From the NCBI RefSeq assembly GCF_001708935.1, contig NZ_MASI01000001.1, positions 186,001 to 250,000 on the forward strand: a DNA stretch of 64,000 nt, written 5' to 3'. The translations under genes and the position numbers were made by a program. Positions within the stretch are counted from its first letter, which is position 1. Each line of letters starts with the position of its first letter. The stretch comes from Methyloligella halotolerans (GTDB lineage: Bacteria; Pseudomonadota; Alphaproteobacteria; Rhizobiales; Methyloligellaceae). The notes under the pieces are model-generated. The model was not told the origin of the DNA and ran no database searches. It saw only the letters and a list, made by a program, of their open reading frames with translations. Shown piece by piece: positions 8,456 to 16,701 of the stretch.

Positions 8456-9478
8456 TTATCGCGGCCTGCGGACGCTGGCGGCGATGGTTTGAAACATCAA
8501 TCCATTCTCCCTTCGCGCCATGGTCTTGAAGCGGCCGATGGCGGCGTGCTCCTCCTGGCTGAACGGCGCGATGCGCGACGGCGGCAGGCTGGCGGCCCGC
8601 TGAGCGAACGCCTCGGCGCTTGGCAGCATTCGGTGCGACAGACCGATTTCTTCGAGCAGAGCCTCCACCTTCCAGGAATTGGTCGGGATGGCGAAGAAGG
8701 GGATGCCCAGATCCAGGGCGATGCAGACCGCATGGAAGCGGCCGGCCAGGAGGAAGCCTGCCTGTTCCTGGAGGAGGGCGATGAGGTCCTCGAAATCCTC
8801 GACGATATTCCGATAGCGCGCCCGGTAGACCGGGTCGGGGTGCGCGCGAGCGATCGCCCGCTTCATCCGGTAGCGAAGCGTGTCGCGGTCGGTGATGCCG
8901 CGGTCGCGGGGCGGATGGCTTCGGAGCGGCAGAAAGCGGGAGCCGGGCGTTTCGGTGGAGAGGCGGAAGAGGGCGTTCGTCTCCCCGCTCATGCTGGAAT
9001 CGGTAATGAAGAGCAAATCCGCGGTGCGGCTGCGGCTCGGCGCTTCGTAGGTGAGGGTGAGATCGGGGGCATAGCCCGCCTCGATGCCGAACTCGGTGAA
9101 GCTTCGCTGGCTCTGGCGGTCCCGGGCCCAGACGCCGCGAAAGCCCTTCAGGGCCTCTCCGACGGCAGGCGGCAGCGCCTGGCAGATCGAATTGATCAAA
9201 AAGGCCGGATGGCCCGTGCGAGTCGCGGCGCGGCCGATCCCGGCAATGGCACGGCTCCCCTTGGTGTCGTGATGAAGCGTACCTTCGCCGTTCACGAGGA
9301 GCATGTCAGGACCTGTCTCAGTGAGCGCGTCCCAGGCGGCGGTCAGGGGCATGGTGCGGGAGATCTCGATCCCGGCCTCGCCCGCAAGCTGCGCGAGCTG
9401 ACGGTTCACCAGCGTGCAGCCATGATGGCCCTTGGCGGCGGTATCGTTGACAAGGACGGCGCGCAAAGTCGGGGGCAT
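8456..9478 (-). CDS. polysaccharide pyruvyl transferase family protein
   Basis: This 340-residue protein fits the polysaccharide pyruvyl transferase family (GT-B-like fold; transfers pyruvate from PEP to sugars of exopolysaccharide or cell wall). N-terminal VLVNDTAAKGHHGCTLVN corresponds to the family's first strand and glycine-rich loop. DMLLVNGEGTLHHD is in the usual second block. The C-terminal GRFHAVCIALDLGIPFFAIP with the NSWKVEALLEEIGL helix is the most conserved family motif. No signal peptide. The ATG is at 9478. No glycosyltransferase or export genes are adjacent, so its sugar target is unknown. It is 121 bases downstream of the dodecin gene on the same strand. Confidence 0.8.
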   Translation of the reverse strand: MPPTLRAVLVNDTAAKGHHGCTLVNRQLAQLAGEAGIEISRTMPLTAAWDALTETGPDMLLVNGEGTLHHDTKGSRAIAGIGRAATRTGHPAFLINSICQALPPAVGEALKGFRGVWARDRQSQRSFTEFGIEAGYAPDLTLTYEAPSRSRTADLLFITDSSMSGETNALFRLSTETPGSRFLPLRSHPPRDRGITDRDTLRYRMKRAIARAHPDPVYRARYRNIVEDFEDLIALLQEQAGFLLAGRFHAVCIALDLGIPFFAIPTNSWKVEALLEEIGLSHRMLPSAEAFAQRAASLPPSRIAPFSQEEHAAIGRFKTMARRENGLMFQTIAASVRRPR

Positions 9479-9599
9479 GGAGCGGAAGACCGGGTTGGCC
9501 CTGCGGCGTGGCGAAGGGATTTGCCTGTTTAGCCGAAGGGCTCATCTCGCACCAGAGGGCGCCAGCCGCTCCGATCCCAGCGAGCCGCGACGAGTGTTG

Positions 9600-9803
9600 T
9601 CAGTCTTCCAGGAGGAAGGAGATCTTGGCGTTGATCCGATACTTGACGATCTTCCCGCCCTCGACCGTGGCCTCGTGATTCTTGATGTAGATCGACTTCA
9701 CGTCGCGGACAGATTTCGAGGCTTGGTTCACGGCGTTCTGGGCGGCGTCCTCCCATCCCTTGTCGGATTCCGCCAGCACTTCGATGACTTTGAGCATGGA
9801 CAT
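9600..9803 (-). CDS. dodecin (flavin-binding)
   Basis: Dodecins are about 67-residue proteins that form 12-mers and store riboflavin, lumichrome or FMN. The product is exactly 67 residues: MSMLKVIEVLAESDKGWEDA, then NAVNQASKSVRDVKSIYIKN, with the aromatic Trp of KGWEDA in the flavin-stacking position, and a final strand VKYRINAKISFLLED. CGAAGGAACGAGGAGG-like sequence (AGGAGGAACG) lies just before the ATG at 9803, a strong ribosome site that excludes the longer upstream reading. It follows the first FecR gene by 69 bases on the same strand and may be co-transcribed with it. Confidence 0.93.
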   Translation of the reverse strand: MSMLKVIEVLAESDKGWEDAAQNAVNQASKSVRDVKSIYIKNHEATVEGGKIVKYRINAKISFLLED

Positions 9804-9872
9804 TCTTCGTTCCTCCTGTCGCAGCAATTGCCTATTCAGTGGAGGAGGACTCACGGAGGCCGTCGCCAACAC

Positions 9873-11810
9873 TCATGGGGTGAGTTTCCCGCCCCCGAAT
9901 ATGCCTGTGGCCTGGTATTGGTGGCCCGTCACTCCCCAGTTTCCGATGACGCCGGCGGCGGGCACGGCGCCGTTGCTCACGAAGGACCCGCGTGCCGTGC
10001 CGACGGTTCCGCTCCCGGCGAGAACGCCGCCGAAATGATTGGGACCGGGCACGGCTGCAAGCCCGTTCTGGCCGGTGCCAAAGGTCCGGCCGTCGAAATT
10101 GGAGATTGTAAGATCGCCGCGGCGGCTCGCGAAATTCCAGTTCATGTCGAGATCGCCGGATTCGCTATATCGGTCGCCCCGATTGATCACGTTGCCGAAA
10201 GCCGCGCCGTGATAGCTGGCCGAGCCGGTCACCGGCAGTTCGTCAACGGGGGTGATGTCGCCGGCGATCCACCAGCCATCGATGCGGGTGTTGGAGAGCG
10301 AACCGGCGTCGCCGATGTGGTTCGCCTGCACGCCCCACGCGCCCCATTTGATGAAATCGCACTGCGCGCAGATGGCCTCGCCGGGCAGGGGCGTATGGGT
10401 ATTGGTGACCGCGGCGCTTTCGATCGATCCAGCGAGGCTCTGGCCGTTCACATCGTGGCGGTTCTCGCGCCAATAAAGCGACGGTGGCCATATGCGCAGC
10501 CTCAATTCGTGATCCACGATGGAGAGCTCGCTCGCCCCGGCGGTAAAGGCGGTGTCGCTGACGTAGTCCGAGGAGGGCCCGAAGACGGCATTGTATTCCG
10601 TATAGGAAACATCGAGCAGATCCGCGTTGTAGACATTGATGCCGCCGGAGACCGTATTCCCGGCCGGATCCAGGATCAGATGGACGTCCTCCGGAGACAG
10701 GCTCACAACCTTGTCGATGCTGCTTGAGGTGCGGGTGCCGAACCAGGTCTGCCGGGTCGTCTCCGTTTTGGCGAAGCCCGATGCATAACCGTGGAACACG
10801 CCGCCGACCTTCACGGGGCCAGGCTCCGGATCGGGACCGGGGTCGGGCGGTGGGAACCCCTCGCCAGGCGGTCCGTCAATAGGGGGCTTGTCAACGATGG
10901 GGCGCGAGCCACCAGCCGCAGGCGGAGTCCCGCCGGGAGCCGGATTGCCGGTGTTTTGCTGGGGCGGCTTGTTTTCCTGCTTCTGGATTTCCTGATTGAT
11001 CAGCGTCGTGGTGGCGTCGGTCGTCAGGGTTTGAACCGAGACCCAGTCGGTGGAGCTGTTGCCGTTCGATTGCCGGCCGGTGGCCCCACCCACTGCGTTG
11101 TTGCCGGCGGAACTCGTCCTGTTGCCGCCTTGTCCCAGGGCATAGACCCGGCCGCGGCCTCGAAAGGCAGTGGTGAAGATGTTGGTATCGTCCGGCCCAG
11201 TTCGACGAATGCCCGGGTTGCCCGATGCGTCGATGGTGTAGCCGGGCTGGAAGGCCCGATAGGTGCGTCCGTTGCTGCCGGTCAGTATGAGCTCGTTTCC
11301 GTAGAGGAAGGAGAAGATCCGCCGTCCTTCGCCGATATAGGCCTGGAACATCCCGCCCCGAATGGCGAGCGCGCCCGACGGCGTCTTCACCGTGACGCTG
11401 TCGGGGTTCTTGGAGATCTTGCCGCCGACGAAGCGTATGGCGCCTTTGGAAAAGGTTGCGACGAGCTCGCCCTGCTTCGTGGACGGGTCGTAGACGAATT
11501 TGTCGATCACGAGGTCCGAGCCGGACCCCACCGTGAAGGTTGAGCCGTCATTGAGCAGGACCTGCACCAGCCCCTCATTGGAGGTGTTGATACGCTCATT
11601 GAAGAAGATCGACTTGCCGATGGCCAATTGCTCGCGTTTGCCACCGTTGAGCTGGCTGAACGCGTCCGGATTGACGGCGGCGGCGGTGCCGACCTGTTCC
11701 GCCAACACTGACGCCGGCAGGGCGACGGCTGAGCAGAGGGCGGATATCGCAGCAGATATGGCGAGGCGGCTAGACCGCGCAGCCCAAAAGGAAAGTCGGC
11801 AACAACCCAT
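9873..11810 (-). CDS. exported FecR-domain protein with C-terminal TbpB-like beta domain (cargo 1)
   Basis: The 645-residue product begins with a signal peptide (SPase I site near VLA-E, residue 38; no lipobox). A FecR-type domain follows at about residues 45-215, with VLLNDGSTFTVGSGSDLVID and KTPSGALAIRGGMFQ. Next come an Asn/Gly linker, TDATTTLINQEIQKQ, and a Pro-rich stretch PPPDPGPDPEPGP. About residue 480 there is CAQCDFIKWG, then a Gly-rich beta region closing FGGVLAG, ARGSFVSNG, AAGVIGNWG and ATGIFGGGK, which resembles the C-terminal 8-strand barrel of TbpB/Slam cargo. There is no transmembrane segment after the FecR domain and no fecI or fecA nearby, so it is not a classical anti-sigma factor. 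ATG at 11810 has GGGAGGGGATC upstream. Cargo role is inferred. Confidence 0.72.
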   Translation of the reverse strand: MGCCRLSFWAARSSRLAISAAISALCSAVALPASVLAEQVGTAAAVNPDAFSQLNGGKREQLAIGKSIFFNERINTSNEGLVQVLLNDGSTFTVGSGSDLVIDKFVYDPSTKQGELVATFSKGAIRFVGGKISKNPDSVTVKTPSGALAIRGGMFQAYIGEGRRIFSFLYGNELILTGSNGRTYRAFQPGYTIDASGNPGIRRTGPDDTNIFTTAFRGRGRVYALGQGGNRTSSAGNNAVGGATGRQSNGNSSTDWVSVQTLTTDATTTLINQEIQKQENKPPQQNTGNPAPGGTPPAAGGSRPIVDKPPIDGPPGEGFPPPDPGPDPEPGPVKVGGVFHGYASGFAKTETTRQTWFGTRTSSSIDKVVSLSPEDVHLILDPAGNTVSGGINVYNADLLDVSYTEYNAVFGPSSDYVSDTAFTAGASELSIVDHELRLRIWPPSLYWRENRHDVNGQSLAGSIESAAVTNTHTPLPGEAICAQCDFIKWGAWGVQANHIGDAGSLSNTRIDGWWIAGDITPVDELPVTGSASYHGAAFGNVINRGDRYSESGDLDMNWNFASRRGDLTISNFDGRTFGTGQNGLAAVPGPNHFGGVLAGSGTVGTARGSFVSNGAVPAAGVIGNWGVTGHQYQATGIFGGGKLTP

Positions 11811-11850
11811 AATGATCCCCTCCCGTTCTTGGCCCGGGCATCAAAGAGCT
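11811..11850 (-). promoter_or_regulatory. duplicated leader of cargo 1 (copy of 13713-13750)
   Basis: The bases just before the cargo 1 ATG include a TTTGATGCCC segment and CGGGAGGGGATCAT directly before ATGGG. The same blocks, with a few changes, precede the cargo 2 ATG at 13712. This shows that the tandem duplication included the ribosome-binding region. Confidence 0.6.
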
Positions 11851-11967
11851 GATGTGACCTCCGCAAGCTATAGTAGCATATTTCTCGTGGAAGATGCCGA
11901 CAAATGCAGGGGGAGCGTCGAAATTTGGGTGGTTTTGCAGGACCCGATTGGGCCGGCGCAGGCGAGG

Positions 11968-13712
11968 TTAGTTCGGTGGGATCTGGCCGCCCGCGAAGAT
12001 GCCGCCGGCTCGATATCCACTCTCCTGGAATGCCCAGTTGCCGATGACGGCTCCGGCAGGACCGTTGTGATTGACGAACGCGCCCGAAGCGACACCGGTG
12101 CCGTTGCCGCCAGTCTGGTTGAGACCGCCGCCGAAGATGTTCGTACCGGCCGGATTTGTCATGGTGCCAGTGTAGTTGCGCTGGTCGAAGGACATGTCCA
12201 TCGTGCCAACGCGCGTGCCGAAGTTCCAGCCAAGGTCGAAGGTGCCTTGCTTTATCTCCCGCGTAACATTTCCACCATTGCTGCTCAGAACGCTTCCCAG
12301 CATCGCGCCGGAGTAAACCGCATTCGCCTCTTGGGCTTGAAGGTTATCGATCTGCACGGGCGAAGTGAGCTTGTTGGAGGCGACCCAATAGGTGGGGGCC
12401 GTAGACTCCATGTAATCGCTGTAGCCGCCAGTCGCTGATTGCCGAAGCCCATGGCGCCGGTGACCGCCCCCCACTTCATGTATGTGCATGCCTGGCAGAA
12501 GCCTTCGGCGCCGCCTTGACGGAAGTTGGTGGCGGCGACGTTGTAAGGATAGGGCAGAAAATCTGAATCGTAGACCGTCAGGGACGGAACGTAGTTGGCC
12601 CCATTACTGCTCGCGAAACTGAAATCGTACTTGGTGACTGCGCCGTCGCCGTTGAGGGTGTCGTAGAGGATCATCCGCGAGCTGGCCGATCCGTCGCTGT
12701 ATTCCGTCAGCTTGAAATTGTAGCCATCCTGATAAGAGCTTGCGACCGAGTTGATGAAGCCGACGGGCGTGTCCGAGTAGATTGTGCCGCCTGCGAAACC
12801 GTAGTATTCGCCTGTTTTCGTCGGCGCCGGGGGCGGGTTCGGATTGGGATTCGGACCAGGGCCCGGATTGCCGCCTTGCTCCTGGTCCTGAATTTGCTGG
12901 TTGATGAGGGTCGTGGTCGCGTCGGTGATGATCGTCTCGATGTTCTGGAAGGGATCGAGAGGATCGTTCCGGGTCTGCTGATCTTGGGTGTTGCCGGAAT
13001 CGCCACCCGAGCCGTCTCCGCCCGCACCATTGCCGCCGCCCGTGCCACCAGCCACGGCCCGGCCGCTCCCGCGCAAGGCATTCATGATCATGTTGGTGTC
13101 GGCTGCCGTGGTCGGACGCACCCGGGGCGTGCCGCCGGTCATGTCGAGCGTGTAACCAGGCTGGAAGACCTTATAGGTCTGCCCGTTAGACGCGGTCAGG
13201 ACGAGCTGATCTCCGTAGAGAAACGAGAAGATCGCGCCTTGGCTGTTGATGGAGCCCTGGAACATGCCGCCGCGGATGGCGAGCGCGCCAGACGGTGTCT
13301 TCACGGTGACGCTGTCGGGGCTCTTGGAGATCTTGCCGCCCACGAAGCGGACCACGCCTTTGGAGAAGGAGGCGGCGATCTCGCCCTCGTCTTTGGACGG
13401 ATCGTAGACGAACTTGTCGATTACCAGATCGGAGCCGGGACCTACGGTGAAGGTCGAGCCGTCGACCAACAGCACCTGCACCAGGCCCTCGCCATTGGTG
13501 TTGATGCGCTCGTTGTAGAAGATGGATTTGCCGATCTTGATCTGCTGCCCACCGGAGAAGGCATCGGGCTTCACGGCGGCCGCCACGCCGACCTTGTTGG
13601 CGGCGGCTTCGGAGGGCAGGGCGGCTGCGGCAGCGCAAAGGGCGAATGCGGCCAGCGGCAGCGACGCGAAGGCCTTCCACGCGGTGCGTGCAGGGTTCCC
13701 GTTCCGGCCCAT
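11968..13712 (-). CDS. exported FecR-domain protein with C-terminal TbpB-like beta domain (cargo 2); one frame break
   Basis: Paralogue of cargo 1. Signal peptide (LCAAAAALPSEAAA-N), FecR domain with VLLVDGSTFTVGPGSDLVID and KTPSGALAIRGGMFQ, linker with TDATTTLINQQIQDQ, Pro/Asn stretch GPGPNPNPNPPPAP, then CQACTYMKWG near residue 407. The frame breaks at about 12435; restoring one G gives NQATGGYSDYMES and continues in phase through GTFDLGWNFGTRVGTMDM and NIFGGGLNQ to AAGG-type ends (AGAVIGNW, AGGIFAGGQ). The joined product is 581 residues. ATG at 13712 is preceded by GGGAGGGGATC; upstream in-frame codons are not conserved with cargo 1. A real pseudogene is possible, but the break matches the window-wide deletion pattern. 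Confidence 0.7.
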
Positions 13713-13750
13713 GATGATCCCCTCCCGTCTCTGGCTGGGCATCAAATAGG
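13713..13750 (-). promoter_or_regulatory. duplicated leader of cargo 2 (copy of 11811-11850)
   Basis: TTTGATGCCCAGCCAGAGAC and the following CGGGAGGGGATCATC precede the cargo 2 ATG and match the cargo 1 leader closely. It carries the strong GGGAGGGG ribosome site. Confidence 0.6.
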
Positions 13751-13851
13751 CGTTGAGCGACGTCGCTACAAGGTAGGGTAGCACCGGCCGCATCACCTTA
13801 GGTCTTCCGCTATGACCAATTGCCGTATGTCTTCCCGATGCCATAAGTGCC

Positions 13852-15236
13852 TCAGAACGTCTTCTGGATGCCGACGATGACGCTCAAATCGTCGAAAGCG
13901 CGGATTTCGTAATTGGACGCCTGATCGCGATATTCTACCTGAGGGATGACCGCCCAGGTCTCAGCCACGGGAAGGATCATGGCCGTTCGTGCCCAGAGGG
14001 TCGTGTCCTCCTCGTTCTGAGTCGGATCGATGGTCGGATCGGGCGAATCGTAGTCGCGCCGGATCACGCCGCCGCCGATCTGCCAGGTCCAGGGGTAACG
14101 GCTGGTCCAGAGCGGATTGCCGAAGGTCCATGCGACGCCGCCGGAGAGCGCGACTTCCCAGTTCGAGTAGAAATCCGCCGTCACGTCCTCGCGCTGGGCA
14201 TAACCCTGGGTGGTGAGGATGACGCCCGGCGCCATGATGTAGGAGTAGGTGAGGCCGAAGCGGGTCTGGGGGCCGTCGCGCAGGCTCGCGGTCGGCAGCT
14301 CGGCGGTGTCGTTGAAGTCCCGCACACGGGTCTCGAGGCGGGCGCGAGGAAGGACCGTTCTGCGGCGAAGCTGGTCCAGCGCAGGCCGGCGCCCGGCGCG
14401 CTGAAATAGTAGTCCTGACCGAGATAGGCGAGGTCGCCGATGGCGTAGACATAGCCGCGGCTCTTGGGCATCTCCCAGCGCTTCAGGTTGTAGCTCGGGC
14501 CGACCGTCGCCTCGAAGAAGTTCAGGTTGATGTCCTGCAGGACGCTGTCGAAATACCACGAGTTGTAGGCCAGGAAATCGAACTCGAAGGTGTCGCCCTG
14601 GCGCTCCCGGTCATGGGAATAGTGGACGTTCCCGATTGTCAGGTTGCTCCAGCCGGAGCGTCCAACGGCCTGATCGTCCAGGGTAAAGTCGATTCCGTTA
14701 AGGGTGACGCTGTTGTTCGCCGGCCCGGTGTTCGCGTTGCTCTCCCAGCGGATGCCCGAATAGATGGAGCCCGAGAAGGTCTCAGGCTCGGCGGTCACGT
14801 CGAGCTGTTCGATGTAGATCTGGACCTGCTGGGCGATCTGCGGCGGGGTGGCCGGGTTGACCTTCGCCTGCTGCAGATAGTTGCGGGACACCTCATAGGC
14901 GCCGAGCTGATAATACAGGATGCCGAGCTCGAGCTGAATCTGGGGCGTGTTGGGCTGATAGATCAGCATGCGCTCCAGGGTGGAGACGGCGCCTTCCAAA
15001 TCGCCGGCCATCTTGGAGAGCTTCACATATTCGAAGGCGAGGTCGAGATCGTTCGGCCTGGCCATCATCTCGACCAGCATGGCCTCGCGGCGGCTTTCGA
15101 TCTGCGAAGGGGTGAGGGGCTGTGCTTTGGCCACGGTCGATGTGGAGGCGAACGCCGGGGCGCAGCCGCATAACACGACGCAGAGGGCAGCCATGATGGC
15201 TGCCAGATGGCCACACCCAGCTTTCATTACTCTCAT
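13852..15236 (-). CDS. Slam-like outer-membrane protein: TPR domain plus beta-barrel; one frame break
   Basis: The N-terminus is a signal sequence (MAALCVVLCGCAPAFA) that could be cut by SPase I after AFA or be a weak lipobox at LCGC. Residues about 58-130 hold TPR-like helices (DLEGAVSTLERMLIYQPN, LELGILYYQLGAYEVSRNYL). From about 155 onward the pattern is alternating beta-strands starting FSGSIYSGIRWESNANTGP and ending SVIVGIQKTF, with the terminal Phe of outer-membrane barrels. This is the plan of Slam/DUF560 surface-protein assembly modifiers. The frame breaks near 14346; restoring one C (SFLRARLETRVRDF) joins both halves into 461 residues. It lies upstream of both cargo genes on the same strand. 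A TPR barrel of another family is the main alternative. Confidence 0.62.
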
Positions 15237-15508
15237 ACCAGCCCCGTTCGATCTCTAAAAATACCGGAGTGCCGAAACGCCAGCAAGGTGAGCCGGGCCT
15301 GCTTCCGTGCTGTTTCTGACGTTTGTGGCCGCAAAATCACGCCAAATGTGCAGATTCGGCACAGAGTCGGAAGCGGGCGATGGTTAACGGGCTTTAAGGC
15401 TTTCTCAATTGTCTGGAGGCTTTGATGGGGCCGCGCTCCGGAGAGGGACCGTTCGGTTCCCGGGGCCGCATCGATGCGTCGTCAGTTTTTGCGTAGACGG
15501 GGTCCAAA
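15237..15508. other. 272-base divergent intergenic region (Slam-like gene / rlpA)
   Basis: No coding sequence is seen. It must hold the promoter of the Slam/cargo locus (minus strand) and that of rlpA (plus strand). It is moderately AT-rich up to about 15410 and becomes GC-rich before rlpA. I see no clear operator. Confidence 0.5.
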
Positions 15509-16563
15509 TTGAATCGGGTGGCTTTGCCCAATCGCGCGCCGCGCGCGGCCGGAACCTGCGGGTTCGGGCCGGTCTCTGCGACGGTGCGGATTGTACTTGC
15601 GTGGGTGGCCGTATGCGGTCTTGCCGTAGGTCTGAATGGCTGCGGCGAAAGCGGCAACGGCGAGAAGCTGGGGCCGCGGGTCATTCCCCTCGGCCAGCCG
15701 GTGCCCAAGGGCGGCGGACGTCAGATGGTGGGCAAACCCTACAAGGTCGCCGGCCGCTGGTATAAGCCCCAGGACGTCACGCATTACACCGAGGTCGGCA
15801 CGGCGTCCTGGTACGGTGAGCTTTTCCATGGACGGCGCACGGCGAACGGCGAAATCTACGATATGAACCGGCTTTCGGCCGCGCACCGGACGCTTCCGCT
15901 GCCTGCGCTCGTCCGGGTGACCAATCTTTCGAATGGCCGCACGGTCGTCGTCCGCGTGAACGACCGGGGACCCTTCTCCAACAATCGCATCATCGATCTG
16001 TCCAGCCGGGCGGCCCATGCTCTGGGCTATCGGAAGCAGGGCACGGCCAAGGTGGAGGTCACCTATATGGGGCCGGCTCCCTTGAGCGGTGACGACAGCT
16101 TCGAGCGGCGCTTCCTGGCCCAGCAGGGCTGGGCGCACTACGCGTCGAACGAGAGCGGACCCCGGATGGCCCAACCGATGGCTCTGGGCAGCCTTCCCAA
16201 GCCGCCGACACCCAATCAGAAGCCGGCGGCGCCGCCGCAGCGGCCCCAAGCTCAGCTGGCTTCGGCGCAGCTGCAGCCGGTCGTTTCCGTTCGGTCCCCG
16301 ACTCCAGCCGCGCCGCCGCAGGCACCCGTCGCGAATGGCGGGTTCGCCATCCAGGCGGATCCTTCTCGGTAGAAGAAAACGCCATGCAGGCTCATAGCCG
16401 TCTCGGCGGCATCGGCGGGGTGGACGTCTCTCCCGTCACGGTCAACGGCGCCACCTATTACCGGGTACAGGTGGGTCCCTTCGGCGACCGCTCGAGTGCG
16501 GAATCCGCGCGGGCCAAAGTGGCTGCCGCGGGCTACTCCGGCGCGCGGGTCGTCGGGCCATAG
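15509..16563 (+). CDS. rlpA: RlpA septal-ring lytic transglycosylase with SPOR domain; one frame break
   Basis: RlpA cleaves denuded peptidoglycan strands at the septum. An N-terminal signal with lipobox-like GLNGC is followed by the double-psi beta-barrel domain: GTASWYGELFHGRRTANGE, SAAHRTLPLP, VRVNDRGPF and DLSSRAAHALG. A Pro/Ala/Gln linker follows. The frame stops at 16370-16372, but restoring one G near 16358 reads GFAIQAGSFSVEENAMQAH and continues through a full SPOR domain (YYRVQVGPFGDRSSAESARA) to TAG at 16561-16563. The joined protein is 351 residues, the normal two-domain architecture. The start is TTG at 15509 or GTG at 15518; an in-frame TAG at 15494 excludes anything further upstream. 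Confidence 0.9.
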
Positions 16564-16701
16564 CGCTGCTTCCGCCGGCGGCGCTCCCCGTCAAGTCCGA
16601 TTGATTTTCGGAATCCATGCTCCGATAGTAGGGTTAAGGGCGCGCAGCCAGTGCGCGCTGCCATTCTCCAGCACAGCTCAGCGTTGCAGTTCAGCTTCTT
16701 C

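Noticed and set aside
8345-9532. 395-codon plus-strand frame opposite the pyruvyl transferase gene
   Set aside because: The minus-strand reading contains the family motif GRFHAVCIALDLGIPFF; the plus-strand reading has no recognisable sequence.
9432-10727. 431-codon plus-strand frame opposite dodecin and cargo 1
   Set aside because: It covers dodecin, which has a perfect family match and ribosome site on the minus strand, and has no recognisable motif itself.
9873-13712. Classical FecIR iron-signalling system
   Set aside because: FecR domains are present, but there is no ECF sigma factor or TonB receptor nearby. Both proteins have cleavable signal peptides and no transmembrane helix between domains.
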